From contig JAPLOI010000079.1 of the NCBI GenBank assembly GCA_026400815.1, positions 1-36,798 of the forward strand: a stretch of DNA of 36,798 nt, given 5' to 3'. This stretch comes from Alphaproteobacteria bacterium. Lineage in GTDB: Bacteria > Pseudomonadota > Alphaproteobacteria > Acetobacterales > Acetobacteraceae. Shown here one piece after another: positions 1-8,484 of the stretch (the first letter of the stretch is position 1; the number at the start of each line of letters is the position of its first letter). Both the position numbers and the translations under genes were made by a program. The notes beneath the pieces are model-generated. The model worked only from the letters and a program-made list of their open reading frames with translations, ran no database searches and was not told the DNA's origin.

Positions 1-167
1 ACCGCTTCATCGACGCGATGGTAATCTCGGGCACGGTGGACGAGGTGAAGGCCGGGCTGCGCGCGCATTTCGATGCGGGTGCCACCCATGTGTGCCTGCA
101 GCCGGTGCATGCGGATGGCGACTGGGCGCATCGGGATGCCATGATCACCGCGCTGGCCGATACCTGA
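1..167 (+). CDS. LLM-class (F420-dependent-type) oxidoreductase, C-terminal end only
   Basis: The window opens inside a gene. From base 3 an open frame of 54 residues runs to a TGA at 165-167. It ends with SGTVDEVKAGL, then DAGATHVCLQPV and a short helical tail. This is the usual C-terminal end of luciferase-like monooxygenases, where the last barrel strand (here THVCLQPV) is followed by a closing helix, and it resembles the F420-dependent LLM branch most. The flavin or F420 site is not in view, so cofactor and substrate cannot be judged. The next gene, mlaA, starts 13 bases downstream, so the two could share a transcript. Confidence 0.6.
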   Translation, partial: RFIDAMVISGTVDEVKAGLRAHFDAGATHVCLQPVHADGDWAHRDAMITALADT

Positions 168-180
168 AGGGGGCCGATAC

Positions 181-867
181 ATGAGGCAACTGGCTCTCGC
201 CGCCGCGCTGCTGCTCGCCCCGGTGGCGGCGCAGGCGCAGGCGGCCGGCGATCCGCTGGAGCCGGTGAACCGGTACGTGCACGGCTTCAACCTGCTGGCG
301 CAGCGCCACGTGCTCGGCCCCGCCGCATCGGCCTACATCACCTGGACACCCGCTTCGGTGCGCGAGGGGATCGGCAACGCGGTGGCCAATCTGGGCGAGC
401 CGGTGACGGCGGCCAGCGCGCTGCTGGCCGGTGAGCCGCGGATGGCGGCCAAGGCGACGCTGCGCTTCGGCATCAACACCACGCTGGGGTTGGGCGGGGT
501 GCGGGATGCGGCGGCGGAGTTCGGCTATCGCCGGGCGAGCCTGGGCCTGGGAGACGCGCTGTGCCGCTGGGGCGTGCCCGCCGGGCCGTACCTGGTGTTG
601 CCGCTGTTCGGGCCCACCACGCTGCGCGATGCCGGCGGGCTGATTGCCACCTCGCTCGCGCTGTCCCAGGTTGTGGGGGCCGATGCCCTGCTGGCCTGGA
701 GCGCCGGCGCCGGCTTCGTGGACTATGCCGCCTGGCACCCGGAACTGGACCGGCTGGAGCGCGGGGCGCTTGATGGCTACGCCGCGCTGCGCAGCATCCA
801 CCGCCAGCGCCGCGCCGCCACCTGCGCCACCGACCCCCAGATCGACGAGGAGGAGGAGGACGGGTGA
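181..867 (+). CDS. mlaA: MlaA/VacJ family outer-membrane lipid asymmetry protein
   Basis: The protein has 228 residues, a usual length for MlaA, the outer-membrane part of the Mla system that removes mislocalised phospholipids from the outer leaflet. The family signature DPLEPVNRYVHGFN follows the signal peptide (about residues 24-37), and GPYLVLPLFGPTTLRDAGG lies near residues 137-155. The first 20 residues form a signal peptide ending in AQAQA. There is no cysteine near the cleavage site, so this copy does not look like a lipoprotein, unlike E. coli MlaA. The tail is very acidic (EEEED). An AGGGGG-like ribosome site lies between the previous stop and the ATG. No mlaC, mlaD or mlaE gene is adjacent. 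Confidence 0.9.
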   Translation: MRQLALAAALLLAPVAAQAQAAGDPLEPVNRYVHGFNLLAQRHVLGPAASAYITWTPASVREGIGNAVANLGEPVTAASALLAGEPRMAAKATLRFGINTTLGLGGVRDAAAEFGYRRASLGLGDALCRWGVPAGPYLVLPLFGPTTLRDAGGLIATSLALSQVVGADALLAWSAGAGFVDYAAWHPELDRLERGALDGYAALRSIHRQRRAATCATDPQIDEEEEDG

Positions 868-963
868 ACCAGCGCGAAACGATGCGTCAATATCTTGTTA
901 ACTTTTTAGAAACCTTCGGTCGGCACACGAACGTCATTGCCAACATTTCAGGAGGATCCAGCC

Positions 964-1491
964 ATGCTAACCCGCCGCGCCCTTGGTCTTGCCCTTCCGG
1001 CACTCGCCCTGGGCCAGCTGGCCACCGCCCGTTCCGGCCGCGCCCAGCCGGCGCCCTTGCCCGCCCCCACCGGCCCGGTGATCCTGACCATGAAGGGCCG
1101 CATCGCCCGCACCAACGCCCCCGGCCAGGCGCGGCTGGACCGCGAGATGCTGGCCGCCCTGCCCCAGGGCCGCTTCACCGGCGAGACGCCCTGGACCAAG
1201 GACAGCGTGACCTTCACCGGCCCGCTCGGCTCCGCCGTGCTGGACCTGGTGGGCGCCAGCGGCACCACGATGAAGGTGGTGGCCTTGAACGACTATGCGT
1301 CGGACGTGCCGGTGGCGGATTTCCGCCAGCATGCCGTGATCCTGGCCACGCATCGCGACGGCACGCCGCTGGCGGTGCGCGACCGCGGGCCGGTGTGGAT
1401 CATCTACCCGATGGACCGCGACGCCTCGCTGCGCAATGCCATCGTGTACGCGCGCTCCGTCTGGCAGATCCGCGATATCGAGCTGAGTTGA
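964..1491 (+). CDS. Exported sulfite-oxidase-fold (molybdopterin-binding-like) protein, no cysteine
   Basis: This is a 175-residue exported protein. I chose the ATG at 964 over the upstream in-frame start at 937 because AGGAGG lies just ahead of it and it opens a good signal peptide (RRALGLALPALALGQL, cleavage near GRAQP). The body contains MKVVALNDYASDVPV and GPVWIIYPMDRD, as in small proteins annotated as oxidoreductase molybdopterin-binding domain. True members bind the molybdenum through a cysteine, but this protein has no cysteine at all, so catalysis is doubtful. It stops 22 bases before a hybrid sensor kinase, which suggests a periplasmic sensing partner. The family is fairly sure; the role is inference. 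Confidence 0.75.
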   Translation: MLTRRALGLALPALALGQLATARSGRAQPAPLPAPTGPVILTMKGRIARTNAPGQARLDREMLAALPQGRFTGETPWTKDSVTFTGPLGSAVLDLVGASGTTMKVVALNDYASDVPVADFRQHAVILATHRDGTPLAVRDRGPVWIIYPMDRDASLRNAIVYARSVWQIRDIELS

Positions 1492-1513
1492 GCCCCCAAC
1501 GCCGGCCGCAGCC

Positions 1514-3364
1514 ATGAGCCCCCCGGCACAGGCCCATGGGCCGAAGCCCCGGCGCGCGCCCATGGCCGTGGCACTGACGCTGGCAGGGCTGGTCCTGGTC
1601 TCGCTGATCGCCACCGGCATCGCGCTGGTGCGGCTGGAAACGATTCAGTACAGCCTGGGCAACCAGAAGCACGAAAGCCTTGTCTGGACCTTCATCCAGA
1701 TGGAGCGGGAGGTGGAGCGCGTGGAGCGCGGCCTCTCCCGCCTACATGACCTCACCGACCGTGCCGCCCGCGCGGAGATCGTGGACCGGTTCGACATCGC
1801 GTTGAGCCGGGTGGAGATGCTGGAGCTGAGCCCGCTGCTGAACATGGGCGACGAAGGCGCCCGTATGCGCGAGAGCCTGGAAACGGCGCTGCGCAAGCTG
1901 CGCGGCGCCACGCCCTGGTTTGATCGCCTCACCGAATCGGCGCCGCCTGCGGAAGAGCGCGCCATGATGCTGACCCTGCTCGACAGCACCATGGCGCGCC
2001 TCAGCCTGGTCGCCAATTTCGCCAACCAGATGAACGCGAAAGTGCGCTATGACCTGACGACCGCCTACAAGGCGACGTTCAATGGGCTGATCGGCGCGGT
2101 GGCCACGCTTCTTGGTACCCTGATCGCAGCCGGCATTGTGCTGGCACGGCAGTGGCGCGGGCTCAGCGCCGCCCGCCATGCCGCGCAGGCCGCCACCGTC
2201 GCCAAAAGCGCCTTCCTGGCCACCATGAGCCACGAGATCCGCACGCCGATGAACGGCGTGATCGGCTCCGTCTCGCTGCTGGCGCAAACCCCGCTTTCGG
2301 CCGAGCAGAAGCGGATGGTGGACACCATCGATTCCTGCGGCACCGCCCTGCTGGCGCTGATCGACGACGTGCTGGACATCAGCCGCATCGATTCCGGCCG
2401 CGTGGAGCTGGAGGACCGGCCGTTCGACCCCCGCGCCCTGGCGAACTCCGCGGCCGATATCCTGGCGCTGCGGGCGCGCGACCGCGGCATCGACCTGCAG
2501 GTGCAGGTGGCGCCGGAGGTGCCGGCGATGCTGCATGGCGACGGCGCGCGGCTGCGCCAGGTGGTGGTCAACCTGCTGTCCAACGCGGTGAAGTTCACCG
2601 ACCAGGGCGGGGTGGCCTTGCGCCTGGAGGTGGCGGGCGAGCAGCTGCGCCTTTCCGTGCAGGATACCGGCATCGGCATCTCCCTGCAGGCCCAGGCCAA
2701 CCTGTTCGACGATTTCACCCAGGCCGACGCCTCGATCAGCCGGCGCTTCGGCGGCACCGGGCTGGGGCTGGCGATCTCCCGCCGGCTTGTTACCGCCATG
2801 GGCGGCACCATCGGCGTGGACTCGTCCCCCGGGCAGGGCAGCCTGTTCCATGTCATGCTGCCGCTGCGCCCCGCCGCGCCGCCGCCCGCCGCGGTGGAGC
2901 CGAAGCTCGCCGCCCCGGTGGCCCCGGTTGCACCCGCACACCCTGCCCCGCCGCTGCCCCCTGCCACCGCCCCCCTGCGCGTGCTGGTGGCCGAGGATAC
3001 GCGGGTGAACCAGGAGGTGATCCGCGGCCTGCTGGAACATCGCGGGCACCACCCCACCGTGGTGCCCGATGGCGAGGAAGCCGTGCTGGCCGCCCAGCAG
3101 AACCGCTATGACCTGGTGCTGATGGACATGCAGATGCCGCGGCTGGACGGGCTGGGCGCCACCCGCGCCATCCGCGCCCTGCCCGGCCCGGCCAGCCGCG
3201 TGCGCATCGTGGCCCTGACCGCCAACAGCTTCGCGCATGACCGGGAGGCATGCCTGGCCGCCGGCATGGACGGGTTCATGGCCAAGCCGATCACGCTCGA
3301 ACGGCTGGATGCCGCGCTGGCCGAGGCCGCGGCCCTGGTACCCCAAACCCCCGCGCATGCCTGA
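1514..3364 (+). CDS. Membrane-bound hybrid sensor histidine kinase with C-terminal receiver
   Basis: The protein has 616 residues. TM helix 1 spans about residues 17-38 and TM helix 2 about 190-212. Between them lies a helical periplasmic region of about 150 residues with no domain I recognise. Next come HisKA with the phospho-accepting histidine in TMSHEIRTPMNG (about residue 240), an HATPase with VVNLLSNAVKF, DTGIGI and GGTGLGLAIS, a Pro/Ala linker (about 455-485), and a receiver with LVLMDMQMP (Asp538), an ALTAN motif and the KP lysine near the end. All phosphorelay residues are present. It lies 22 bases after the sulfite-oxidase-fold gene, so the two are probably co-transcribed. No cognate output regulator or Hpt gene is adjacent. 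A later start at ATG 1562 is possible. Confidence 0.92.
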   Translation: MSPPAQAHGPKPRRAPMAVALTLAGLVLVSLIATGIALVRLETIQYSLGNQKHESLVWTFIQMEREVERVERGLSRLHDLTDRAARAEIVDRFDIALSRVEMLELSPLLNMGDEGARMRESLETALRKLRGATPWFDRLTESAPPAEERAMMLTLLDSTMARLSLVANFANQMNAKVRYDLTTAYKATFNGLIGAVATLLGTLIAAGIVLARQWRGLSAARHAAQAATVAKSAFLATMSHEIRTPMNGVIGSVSLLAQTPLSAEQKRMVDTIDSCGTALLALIDDVLDISRIDSGRVELEDRPFDPRALANSAADILALRARDRGIDLQVQVAPEVPAMLHGDGARLRQVVVNLLSNAVKFTDQGGVALRLEVAGEQLRLSVQDTGIGISLQAQANLFDDFTQADASISRRFGGTGLGLAISRRLVTAMGGTIGVDSSPGQGSLFHVMLPLRPAAPPPAAVEPKLAAPVAPVAPAHPAPPLPPATAPLRVLVAEDTRVNQEVIRGLLEHRGHHPTVVPDGEEAVLAAQQNRYDLVLMDMQMPRLDGLGATRAIRALPGPASRVRIVALTANSFAHDREACLAAGMDGFMAKPITLERLDAALAEAAALVPQTPAHA

Positions 3365-3476
3365 CCGCCTCCGGGCCGGCAGCACACGCCTGCTTATTTG
3401 ATTCCGCCGGCGCCCCCGCTGCGCTAACCCGGTGCATGCGGCACGCACGGCGCGGCGCCGCACAAGGAGTGCACCG

Positions 3477-5279
3477 ATGCGCGGCATGCGGGGCTTGTTG
3501 GGCGATGTCTGGCGGTTGGCCAAGCCGTACTATGTCTCGGAACAACGCTGGTCCGCGCGCCTGATCCTGGGCGCGATCGTGGTGCTGGATCTCAGCCGCG
3601 TTGGCATGACGGTGCTGCTCAGTTTCTGGAACCGCGCCTTCTACAACGCGCTGCAGGACAAGAACTGGGACGACTTCATCGGCCTGCTGCTGTTCTGGCG
3701 CCATACCAAGGACGGGTTCTTCCCCGGCTTCTGCGTGGTGGCCGCGGTGTACATCGTGGTGGCGATCTACCGCACCTATCTTTCGCAATGGCTGGAGATA
3801 CGCTGGCGCGGCTGGATGACAGAGCGGCTGATCGACGACTGGCTCGCCCACCGCGCCTATTTCCGCCTCAGCCTGCAACTGCCCCAGGAGGGCGGCGGCG
3901 AGGCCGACCCGATGCGCAACAGCGCCGACAACCCGGACCAGCGCATCTCGGAGGATGTGAAGGGCTTCGTCTCCAACACGCTGGCCATCGGCCTCGGCCT
4001 GCTCTCCAGCATTGTGTCGCTGTTCAGCTTCCTGACGATCCTCTGGACCCTCTCCGGCGCGATGGAGGTCCTGGGCGTGCCGATCCCCGGCTACCTCGTT
4101 TGGGTGGCGGTGATCTACGCCATCATCGGCACGTATCTCACTCACAAGGTCGGCCGGCCGCTGGTGATGCTGGAATTCATCTCGGAACGGGTGGAGGCGA
4201 ATTTCCGTTTCGCCCTGGCCCGCCTGCGCGAGAACGTGGAGGGCGTGGCACTGCACCGCGGCGAGGCAGCGGAAGGCGCCGCGCTGAAGCAGCGTTTCGG
4301 CGCGCTGCGCGACAATTGGTGGGACATCATGTGGCGCACCAAGAAAATCGTGGCGCTCACCACCGGCTACAACCAGGTCGCCGGCGTGTTCCCCATCGCC
4401 GTGGTGGCGCCGCGCTTCTTCTCCGGCGAGATCACGCTGGGTGGGCTGACGCAGACCGCCGGCGCCTTTGGGCGGGTGGAGGATTCGCTGTCCTTCTTCG
4501 TCAATGCCTATCGCTCCCTGGCCAGCTGGCGCGCCACCGTGGGCCGCCTGGCCGGCTTCCAGCACAGCATCGAGGCCGCCCACGAAGCGGCCCGGAAGGG
4601 CGAGGGCGTGGCGGTGCAGGATGCGGCCGCCCCGGAGTGGCGCCTGCGGGATGTGTCGCTGCGCCTGCCGGATGGGCGCGAACTGGTGCGCGACCAGGAC
4701 ATGGCGCTGGCGCCGGGCCAGTCCGTGGTCGTGACCGGCCGTTCGGGCGGCGGCAAGTCCACGCTGTTCCGCGCCCTGGCCGGCATCTGGCCGTTCGGCG
4801 ATGGGGTGGTGGAGCGCCCGCCGGGGCAGCACATGTTCCTGCCGCAGCGGCCCTACCTGCCGCTGGGCACGCTGCGCGCCGCCGTCTCCTACCCGTCGGA
4901 CCCCGGCACCTATGGCGACCAGCAGGTGCGCGAGGTGCTGGAAGCCGTGGGGCTGGAACGCCTGGCCGGCCAGCTGGACGAGGAGGCGCCCTGGGCCCAG
5001 CGCCTGTCCGGCGGGGAGCAGCAGCGCATCGCCGTGGCCCGGGCGTTGCTGGCGCAGCCGGACTGGCTGTTCCTGGACGAAGCGACCGCCAGCCTGGATC
5101 CGGAGTCCGAGGCGCATGTCTATGCGCTGCTGCGGCGCCACCTGCCCGGCACCACCATCGTCTCCATCGCCCACCGGCCGACAGTGGCGGAACTGCACGA
5201 CCGCCGGCTGGTGCTGGAAGCCGGTGCGGCGGGCAACCGGCTGCATGAGGTGGCGCCGGCCCAGGGGGCCGCCCCGTGA
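3477..5279 (+). CDS. ABC transporter, fused permease and ATPase (SbmA/BacA-like, YddA type)
   Basis: The protein has 600 residues. The ATG at 3477 is preferred over the GTG at 3432 because AAGGAG lies seven bases ahead. The N-terminal half (about residues 20-330) is an ABC_membrane_2/SbmA-like transmembrane domain with several helices, including SFWNRAFYNALQDKNW typical of this class. The C-terminal half is an ATPase with Walker A GRSGGGKSTLF, signature LSGGEQQRI, Walker B WLFLDEATAS and the switch histidine in SIAHRP. Relatives (E. coli YddA, mycobacterial Rv1819c) are inner-membrane transporters, and the related SbmA/BacA proteins import peptides. The stop overlaps the start of the S10 carboxypeptidase gene, which suggests linked handling of peptides. 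Substrate is not shown by the sequence. Confidence 0.9.
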   Translation: MRGMRGLLGDVWRLAKPYYVSEQRWSARLILGAIVVLDLSRVGMTVLLSFWNRAFYNALQDKNWDDFIGLLLFWRHTKDGFFPGFCVVAAVYIVVAIYRTYLSQWLEIRWRGWMTERLIDDWLAHRAYFRLSLQLPQEGGGEADPMRNSADNPDQRISEDVKGFVSNTLAIGLGLLSSIVSLFSFLTILWTLSGAMEVLGVPIPGYLVWVAVIYAIIGTYLTHKVGRPLVMLEFISERVEANFRFALARLRENVEGVALHRGEAAEGAALKQRFGALRDNWWDIMWRTKKIVALTTGYNQVAGVFPIAVVAPRFFSGEITLGGLTQTAGAFGRVEDSLSFFVNAYRSLASWRATVGRLAGFQHSIEAAHEAARKGEGVAVQDAAAPEWRLRDVSLRLPDGRELVRDQDMALAPGQSVVVTGRSGGGKSTLFRALAGIWPFGDGVVERPPGQHMFLPQRPYLPLGTLRAAVSYPSDPGTYGDQQVREVLEAVGLERLAGQLDEEAPWAQRLSGGEQQRIAVARALLAQPDWLFLDEATASLDPESEAHVYALLRRHLPGTTIVSIAHRPTVAELHDRRLVLEAGAAGNRLHEVAPAQGAAP

Positions 5280-6727
5280 GCCTCCCGCGCCGGGCGCTGC
5301 TGGCCGGCGCGGCCGCGGCCTGGACTGGTGCGGCATGGGCGCAGGATCGCCCTGCCCCACCCGCGCCGCCGCGGGCCGAACGGCTGCCGCCGCAAGCCGT
5401 CACGCAGCATTCCCTGGCGCTGCCCGGCCGCACCCTGCGCTTCACCGCCACCGCCGGCAGCGTGGCGCTGACGGACCCGCAGGGCGCGCCGCAGGCGGAA
5501 GTGGCCACCATCGCCTACACGCTGGACGGGGCCGACGCCGCCACACGCCCCGTCACCTTCGTGCTGAATGGCGGCCCGGGCGCCGCCTCCGCCTGGCTGC
5601 ATCTGGGCGCGTTGGGCCCTTGGCGGCTGGACATGCGCTTTGCCCCCTCGGCCCCGCCGCTGCTGCAGGACAATGCCGAGACGTGGCTGGATTTCACCGA
5701 CCTCGTGTTCATCGATCCGGTCGGCACCGGCTACAGCCGGTTCCTGGCCGCAGGCGAGGAGGTGCGCAAGCGCGTCTGGTCCGTCGCCGGGGACATTGAA
5801 TCGATAGCCGGTGCCATCCGCCGCTGGCTGGTGCAGGCCGGGCGCTTCACCTCGCCCAAGTTCCTGGTTGGTGAAAGCTATGGCGGCTTTCGCGGCCCGC
5901 GGCTGGCGCGCACGCTGGCGCAATCCCACGGCGTGGGGCTGCGCGGGCTCGTGCTGGTCTCCCCGGTGCTGGATTTCGGCGGGCGCAGCAACGCGATGGA
6001 CCCGCTGGCGCTGGTAGCGCTGCTGCCCACGCTGGCCGCCGCCGCGCGGGGGGCCGCAAGCCGGGCAGAGGTGGCCGATGCCGAGGCCTATGCCAGCGGC
6101 GAGTACCTGGCCGACCTGCTGCGCGGCGCCCAGCCGGACGCGGTGGCGCGGCGCAGCGCGCGGGTGGCAGCCCTGACCGGGCTCGACCCCGCCGTGGTGC
6201 GCCGCCATGGCGGAATGCTCGACATGTTCGCTTGGCAACGCAACGCCACCCCCGGCCGGCTGCCGAGCCTGTATGACCTCGACATCACCCTGGCCGATCC
6301 CGACCCCGCCTCGCCCTGGTCGCGCGCTCCCGATGCGGTGCTGGATTCACTACGCGCGCCGTTCACCGCCGGGATGGTTTCGCTGTACGGCACGCGGCTG
6401 GGTTGGAAGCTGGACGCACCCTACGAGGTGCTGTCGGATGCGGTGAACCGGGGGTGGGACTGGGGCAGCGGCCGCACCCAGCCGGAATCGACCAGCCATC
6501 TGCGCGATGCCCTGGCGCTGGATTCGGCGCTGCGGGTGCTGGTGGCGCACGGGCTGTACGACGCCGTCACGCCCTATTTCCGCAGCGCCCTGCTGCTGGA
6601 CACCATCGCGCCCTCGGCGGGGCGAGAGCGCGTTTCGCTGGCCACCTTGCCAGGCGGCCACATGTTCTACAGCCGCGAATCCGGGCGCGGCGCGCTGCGG
6701 GAGGCTGCCGCGGCACTCTACCGGTAG
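5276..6727 (+). CDS. Exported serine carboxypeptidase, peptidase family S10
   Basis: The protein has 483 residues and a GTG start that overlaps the ABC transporter stop (GTGA), so translation is probably coupled. The N terminus LPRRALLAGAAAAW resembles a Tat or Sec signal with cleavage after AWAQ, placing the enzyme in the periplasm. The oxyanion-hole segment NGGPGAAS is near residues 99-106. The catalytic triad can be assigned: Ser201 in GESYGG, Asp429 in YDAVTP and His462 in GGHMFY. S10 enzymes remove C-terminal residues from peptides, usually at acidic pH. Together with the transporter, an inferred role is trimming peptides before or after transport. Confidence 0.88.
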   Translation: MSLPRRALLAGAAAAWTGAAWAQDRPAPPAPPRAERLPPQAVTQHSLALPGRTLRFTATAGSVALTDPQGAPQAEVATIAYTLDGADAATRPVTFVLNGGPGAASAWLHLGALGPWRLDMRFAPSAPPLLQDNAETWLDFTDLVFIDPVGTGYSRFLAAGEEVRKRVWSVAGDIESIAGAIRRWLVQAGRFTSPKFLVGESYGGFRGPRLARTLAQSHGVGLRGLVLVSPVLDFGGRSNAMDPLALVALLPTLAAAARGAASRAEVADAEAYASGEYLADLLRGAQPDAVARRSARVAALTGLDPAVVRRHGGMLDMFAWQRNATPGRLPSLYDLDITLADPDPASPWSRAPDAVLDSLRAPFTAGMVSLYGTRLGWKLDAPYEVLSDAVNRGWDWGSGRTQPESTSHLRDALALDSALRVLVAHGLYDAVTPYFRSALLLDTIAPSAGRERVSLATLPGGHMFYSRESGRGALREAAAALYR

Positions 6728-6796
6728 GCGCGCGCCGCCCCTGGTGGCCGCCATGCGATGGTAAACATTTGTACGCCTTGCATGCCTGCCTTCAGT

Positions 6797-6810
6797 TTCG
6801 AATATTCGAA
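6797..6810. promoter_or_regulatory. Perfect 14-bp palindrome, possible operator
   Basis: TTCGAATATTCGAA is a perfect palindrome in an AT-richer patch of the 148-base gap between the S10 peptidase and the DUF4239-like gene. It ends 65 bases before the ATG at 6876. Its size and symmetry suit a dimeric repressor, but no regulator gene is adjacent and no known operator is matched with confidence. Confidence 0.35.
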
Positions 6811-6875
6811 TGGTCCTTGCTTCAGCGTCGGCCGTTCATCCATTGTGTACCTCTGTTTCCAATGGATACGTTTGG

Positions 6876-7625
6876 ATGGAACAAGCGGCCGTCGTGCCCG
6901 TCGTCGCCTTCCTGTGCCTTGTCGCCTCGGTGGCGGTGGGCATGGCAACGCAGGGTCGCCCCGGCGTGCGCACGGCGCTTGCGGCCCCGCCGGCGATGCT
7001 GCACGGCATCGCGGTGGGCCTGCTTTCCATGGCCATCCTGGCCCTGCTGATGCTCACATCCACCGCGCGCAGCGATTTGCGCCGGGCCGAAGCGCGGGCC
7101 CAGCTGCTGGCGCATGACGCCACCGCACTGGATGATGTGTTGCGCGCCACCGGCGCCACCGGCGAACTCGCCCGCACCACGCTCTACCGCTACACCGATG
7201 GTATTTCCCGCCTTCTCTACGGCAACCGCAACGATATCGGCCAACCCTCTCCGGCGGTGATCGAGGGGCTGCGGATCGACCTGCGGCAGCAGGTGGCGGA
7301 ATTGGCGGCAGACCCTGTGGCCGTCGCAACCATCGCCGGCCGGCTGGAAGTGTTGCTGCGCTCGGGCGACGATCTGCTGCGCACGGCACCGCCGCCCGGC
7401 CTCAAGTGGTGCCGCCCCATCCTGGTAGCCCTGCTGATGGCCGGGCTTGGGCTGCTATCGTTGCTGACGCCGCCACGTGTGCGCAGCGCGATTCTGCTGA
7501 CCGGCCTTGCCACGCTGCTGTCGCTGGGCATGTTCTTCCTGGAGGAGATCGCCAACCCGTTCCGCGGCAGCTTCTCCGTGTCGCAGGCGATATTCGACGA
7601 GGCGCTGTTCACCATCGCGAACTGA
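6876..7625 (+). CDS. DUF4239-like (bestrophin-like domain) membrane protein
   Basis: With the ATG at 6876 the product has 249 residues. The in-frame ATG at 6810 would add 22 residues, lacks a ribosome site and overlaps the palindrome, so it is less likely. Two TM helices lie near the N terminus (about residues 5-24 and 44-66), a soluble stretch of about 105 residues follows, and two more TM helices lie near the C terminus. The end, FFLEEIANPFRGSFSVS, fits the DUF4239 signature in which an acidic residue precedes a PF-G motif. The family is widespread and of unknown function; the bestrophin-like label rests on topology. It stands alone between unrelated genes. Confidence 0.65.
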   Translation: MEQAAVVPVVAFLCLVASVAVGMATQGRPGVRTALAAPPAMLHGIAVGLLSMAILALLMLTSTARSDLRRAEARAQLLAHDATALDDVLRATGATGELARTTLYRYTDGISRLLYGNRNDIGQPSPAVIEGLRIDLRQQVAELAADPVAVATIAGRLEVLLRSGDDLLRTAPPPGLKWCRPILVALLMAGLGLLSLLTPPRVRSAILLTGLATLLSLGMFFLEEIANPFRGSFSVSQAIFDEALFTIAN

Positions 7626-7701
7626 CCCCGGCGCCGCGGGCTTGTCCCCCGGGCACGATGCCGCGACAGTGGCATGGATTCGGCCCCAAGGGAGCAAGGC
7701 G

Positions 7702-8469
7702 ATGGCACTCGATTTCTCAGGCAAGCGCGTGGTGGTGTGTGGCGGCAGCCGCGGCATCGGGCGCGCCATCGCGCATGGCTTTGCCGCGGGCGGCGCCGCC
7801 GTCTCCATCTGCGCCCGCGGTGCCGAAACGCTGGAAGCCACGCGCGCCGAATTGGCCCGCCACGGCAACGCCACCCACGCCGCCCCCTGCGACCTTTCCG
7901 ACGGCACCGCGATCGCCGGCTACATCGCCGCCGCGGCCCGCGCGCTGGGCGGGATCGACGTGCTGGTGAACAACGCCTCCGGCTTCGGGATGAGCGACGA
8001 TGAGGCCGGCTGGGCCGCCGGCATGCAGGTGGACATCATGGCCATCGTGCGCGCCAGCCACGCCGCCCAGCCCCATCTGGAAGCCGCGGCCAAGGCCTCG
8101 GGCAGTGCTTCCATCGTCTCGGTCTCGTCGATTTCCGCGCTGCGCGCCTCCACCCGCTCGGCCCCCTACGCGGCGGTGAAGGCGGCGGTGAACAGCTACA
8201 CCGCCAGCCAGGCGGCCGGGCTGGCCAAGAGCAATATCCGCGTGAACGCGGTGGCGCCGGGCTCCATCGAGTTCCCCGGCGGCACCTGGGAGAAGCGCCG
8301 CGAGGAAGGCTCGCCGGTGTACGACGCGGTGAAGCGCGCCATCCCGTTCGGCCGCCTGGGCCATCCGGAGGAAGTGGCGGACGTGGTGCTGTTCCTCGCC
8401 TCGCCGATGGCGCGCTGGGTTACCGGCCAGACCATCACGGTGGATGGCGGCCAGCTGCTGTTCAGCTGA
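7702..8469 (+). CDS. Short-chain dehydrogenase/reductase (classical SDR)
   Basis: The protein has 255 residues, typical of classical SDRs. The NAD(P)-binding glycine motif is GGSRGIG near residues 14-20, and the NNAS motif is near residues 90-93. The catalytic serine lies in SVSSISAL, and tyrosine and lysine in YAAVK. The C-terminal VTGQTITVDGG is the usual family ending. The ATG at 7702 follows GGAGCAAGG. The arginine after the first coenzyme strand (ICARG) favours NADP, though this is only a hint. Substrate is unknown and nothing adjacent indicates it. It converges with the minus-strand msrP pair, with only 15 bases between stops. Confidence 0.9.
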   Translation: MALDFSGKRVVVCGGSRGIGRAIAHGFAAGGAAVSICARGAETLEATRAELARHGNATHAAPCDLSDGTAIAGYIAAAARALGGIDVLVNNASGFGMSDDEAGWAAGMQVDIMAIVRASHAAQPHLEAAAKASGSASIVSVSSISALRASTRSAPYAAVKAAVNSYTASQAAGLAKSNIRVNAVAPGSIEFPGGTWEKRREEGSPVYDAVKRAIPFGRLGHPEEVADVVLFLASPMARWVTGQTITVDGGQLLFS

Positions 8470-8484
8470 ACCAGCCCAACAAGC

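Noticed and set aside
864-1517. 217-residue plus-strand frame overlapping the sulfite-oxidase-fold gene
   Set aside because: It is the +1 shadow of the gene at 964, which has the ribosome site, signal peptide and family motifs.
1742-3523. 593-residue open frame antisense to the hybrid kinase
   Set aside because: High GC at third positions keeps the antisense frame open. The product is rich in Arg, Gly, Gln and His with no family motif, while the opposite strand has clear kinase domains.
3291-5360. 689-residue open frame antisense to the ABC transporter
   Set aside because: Same GC effect; no recognisable domain and the sense strand is a complete transporter.
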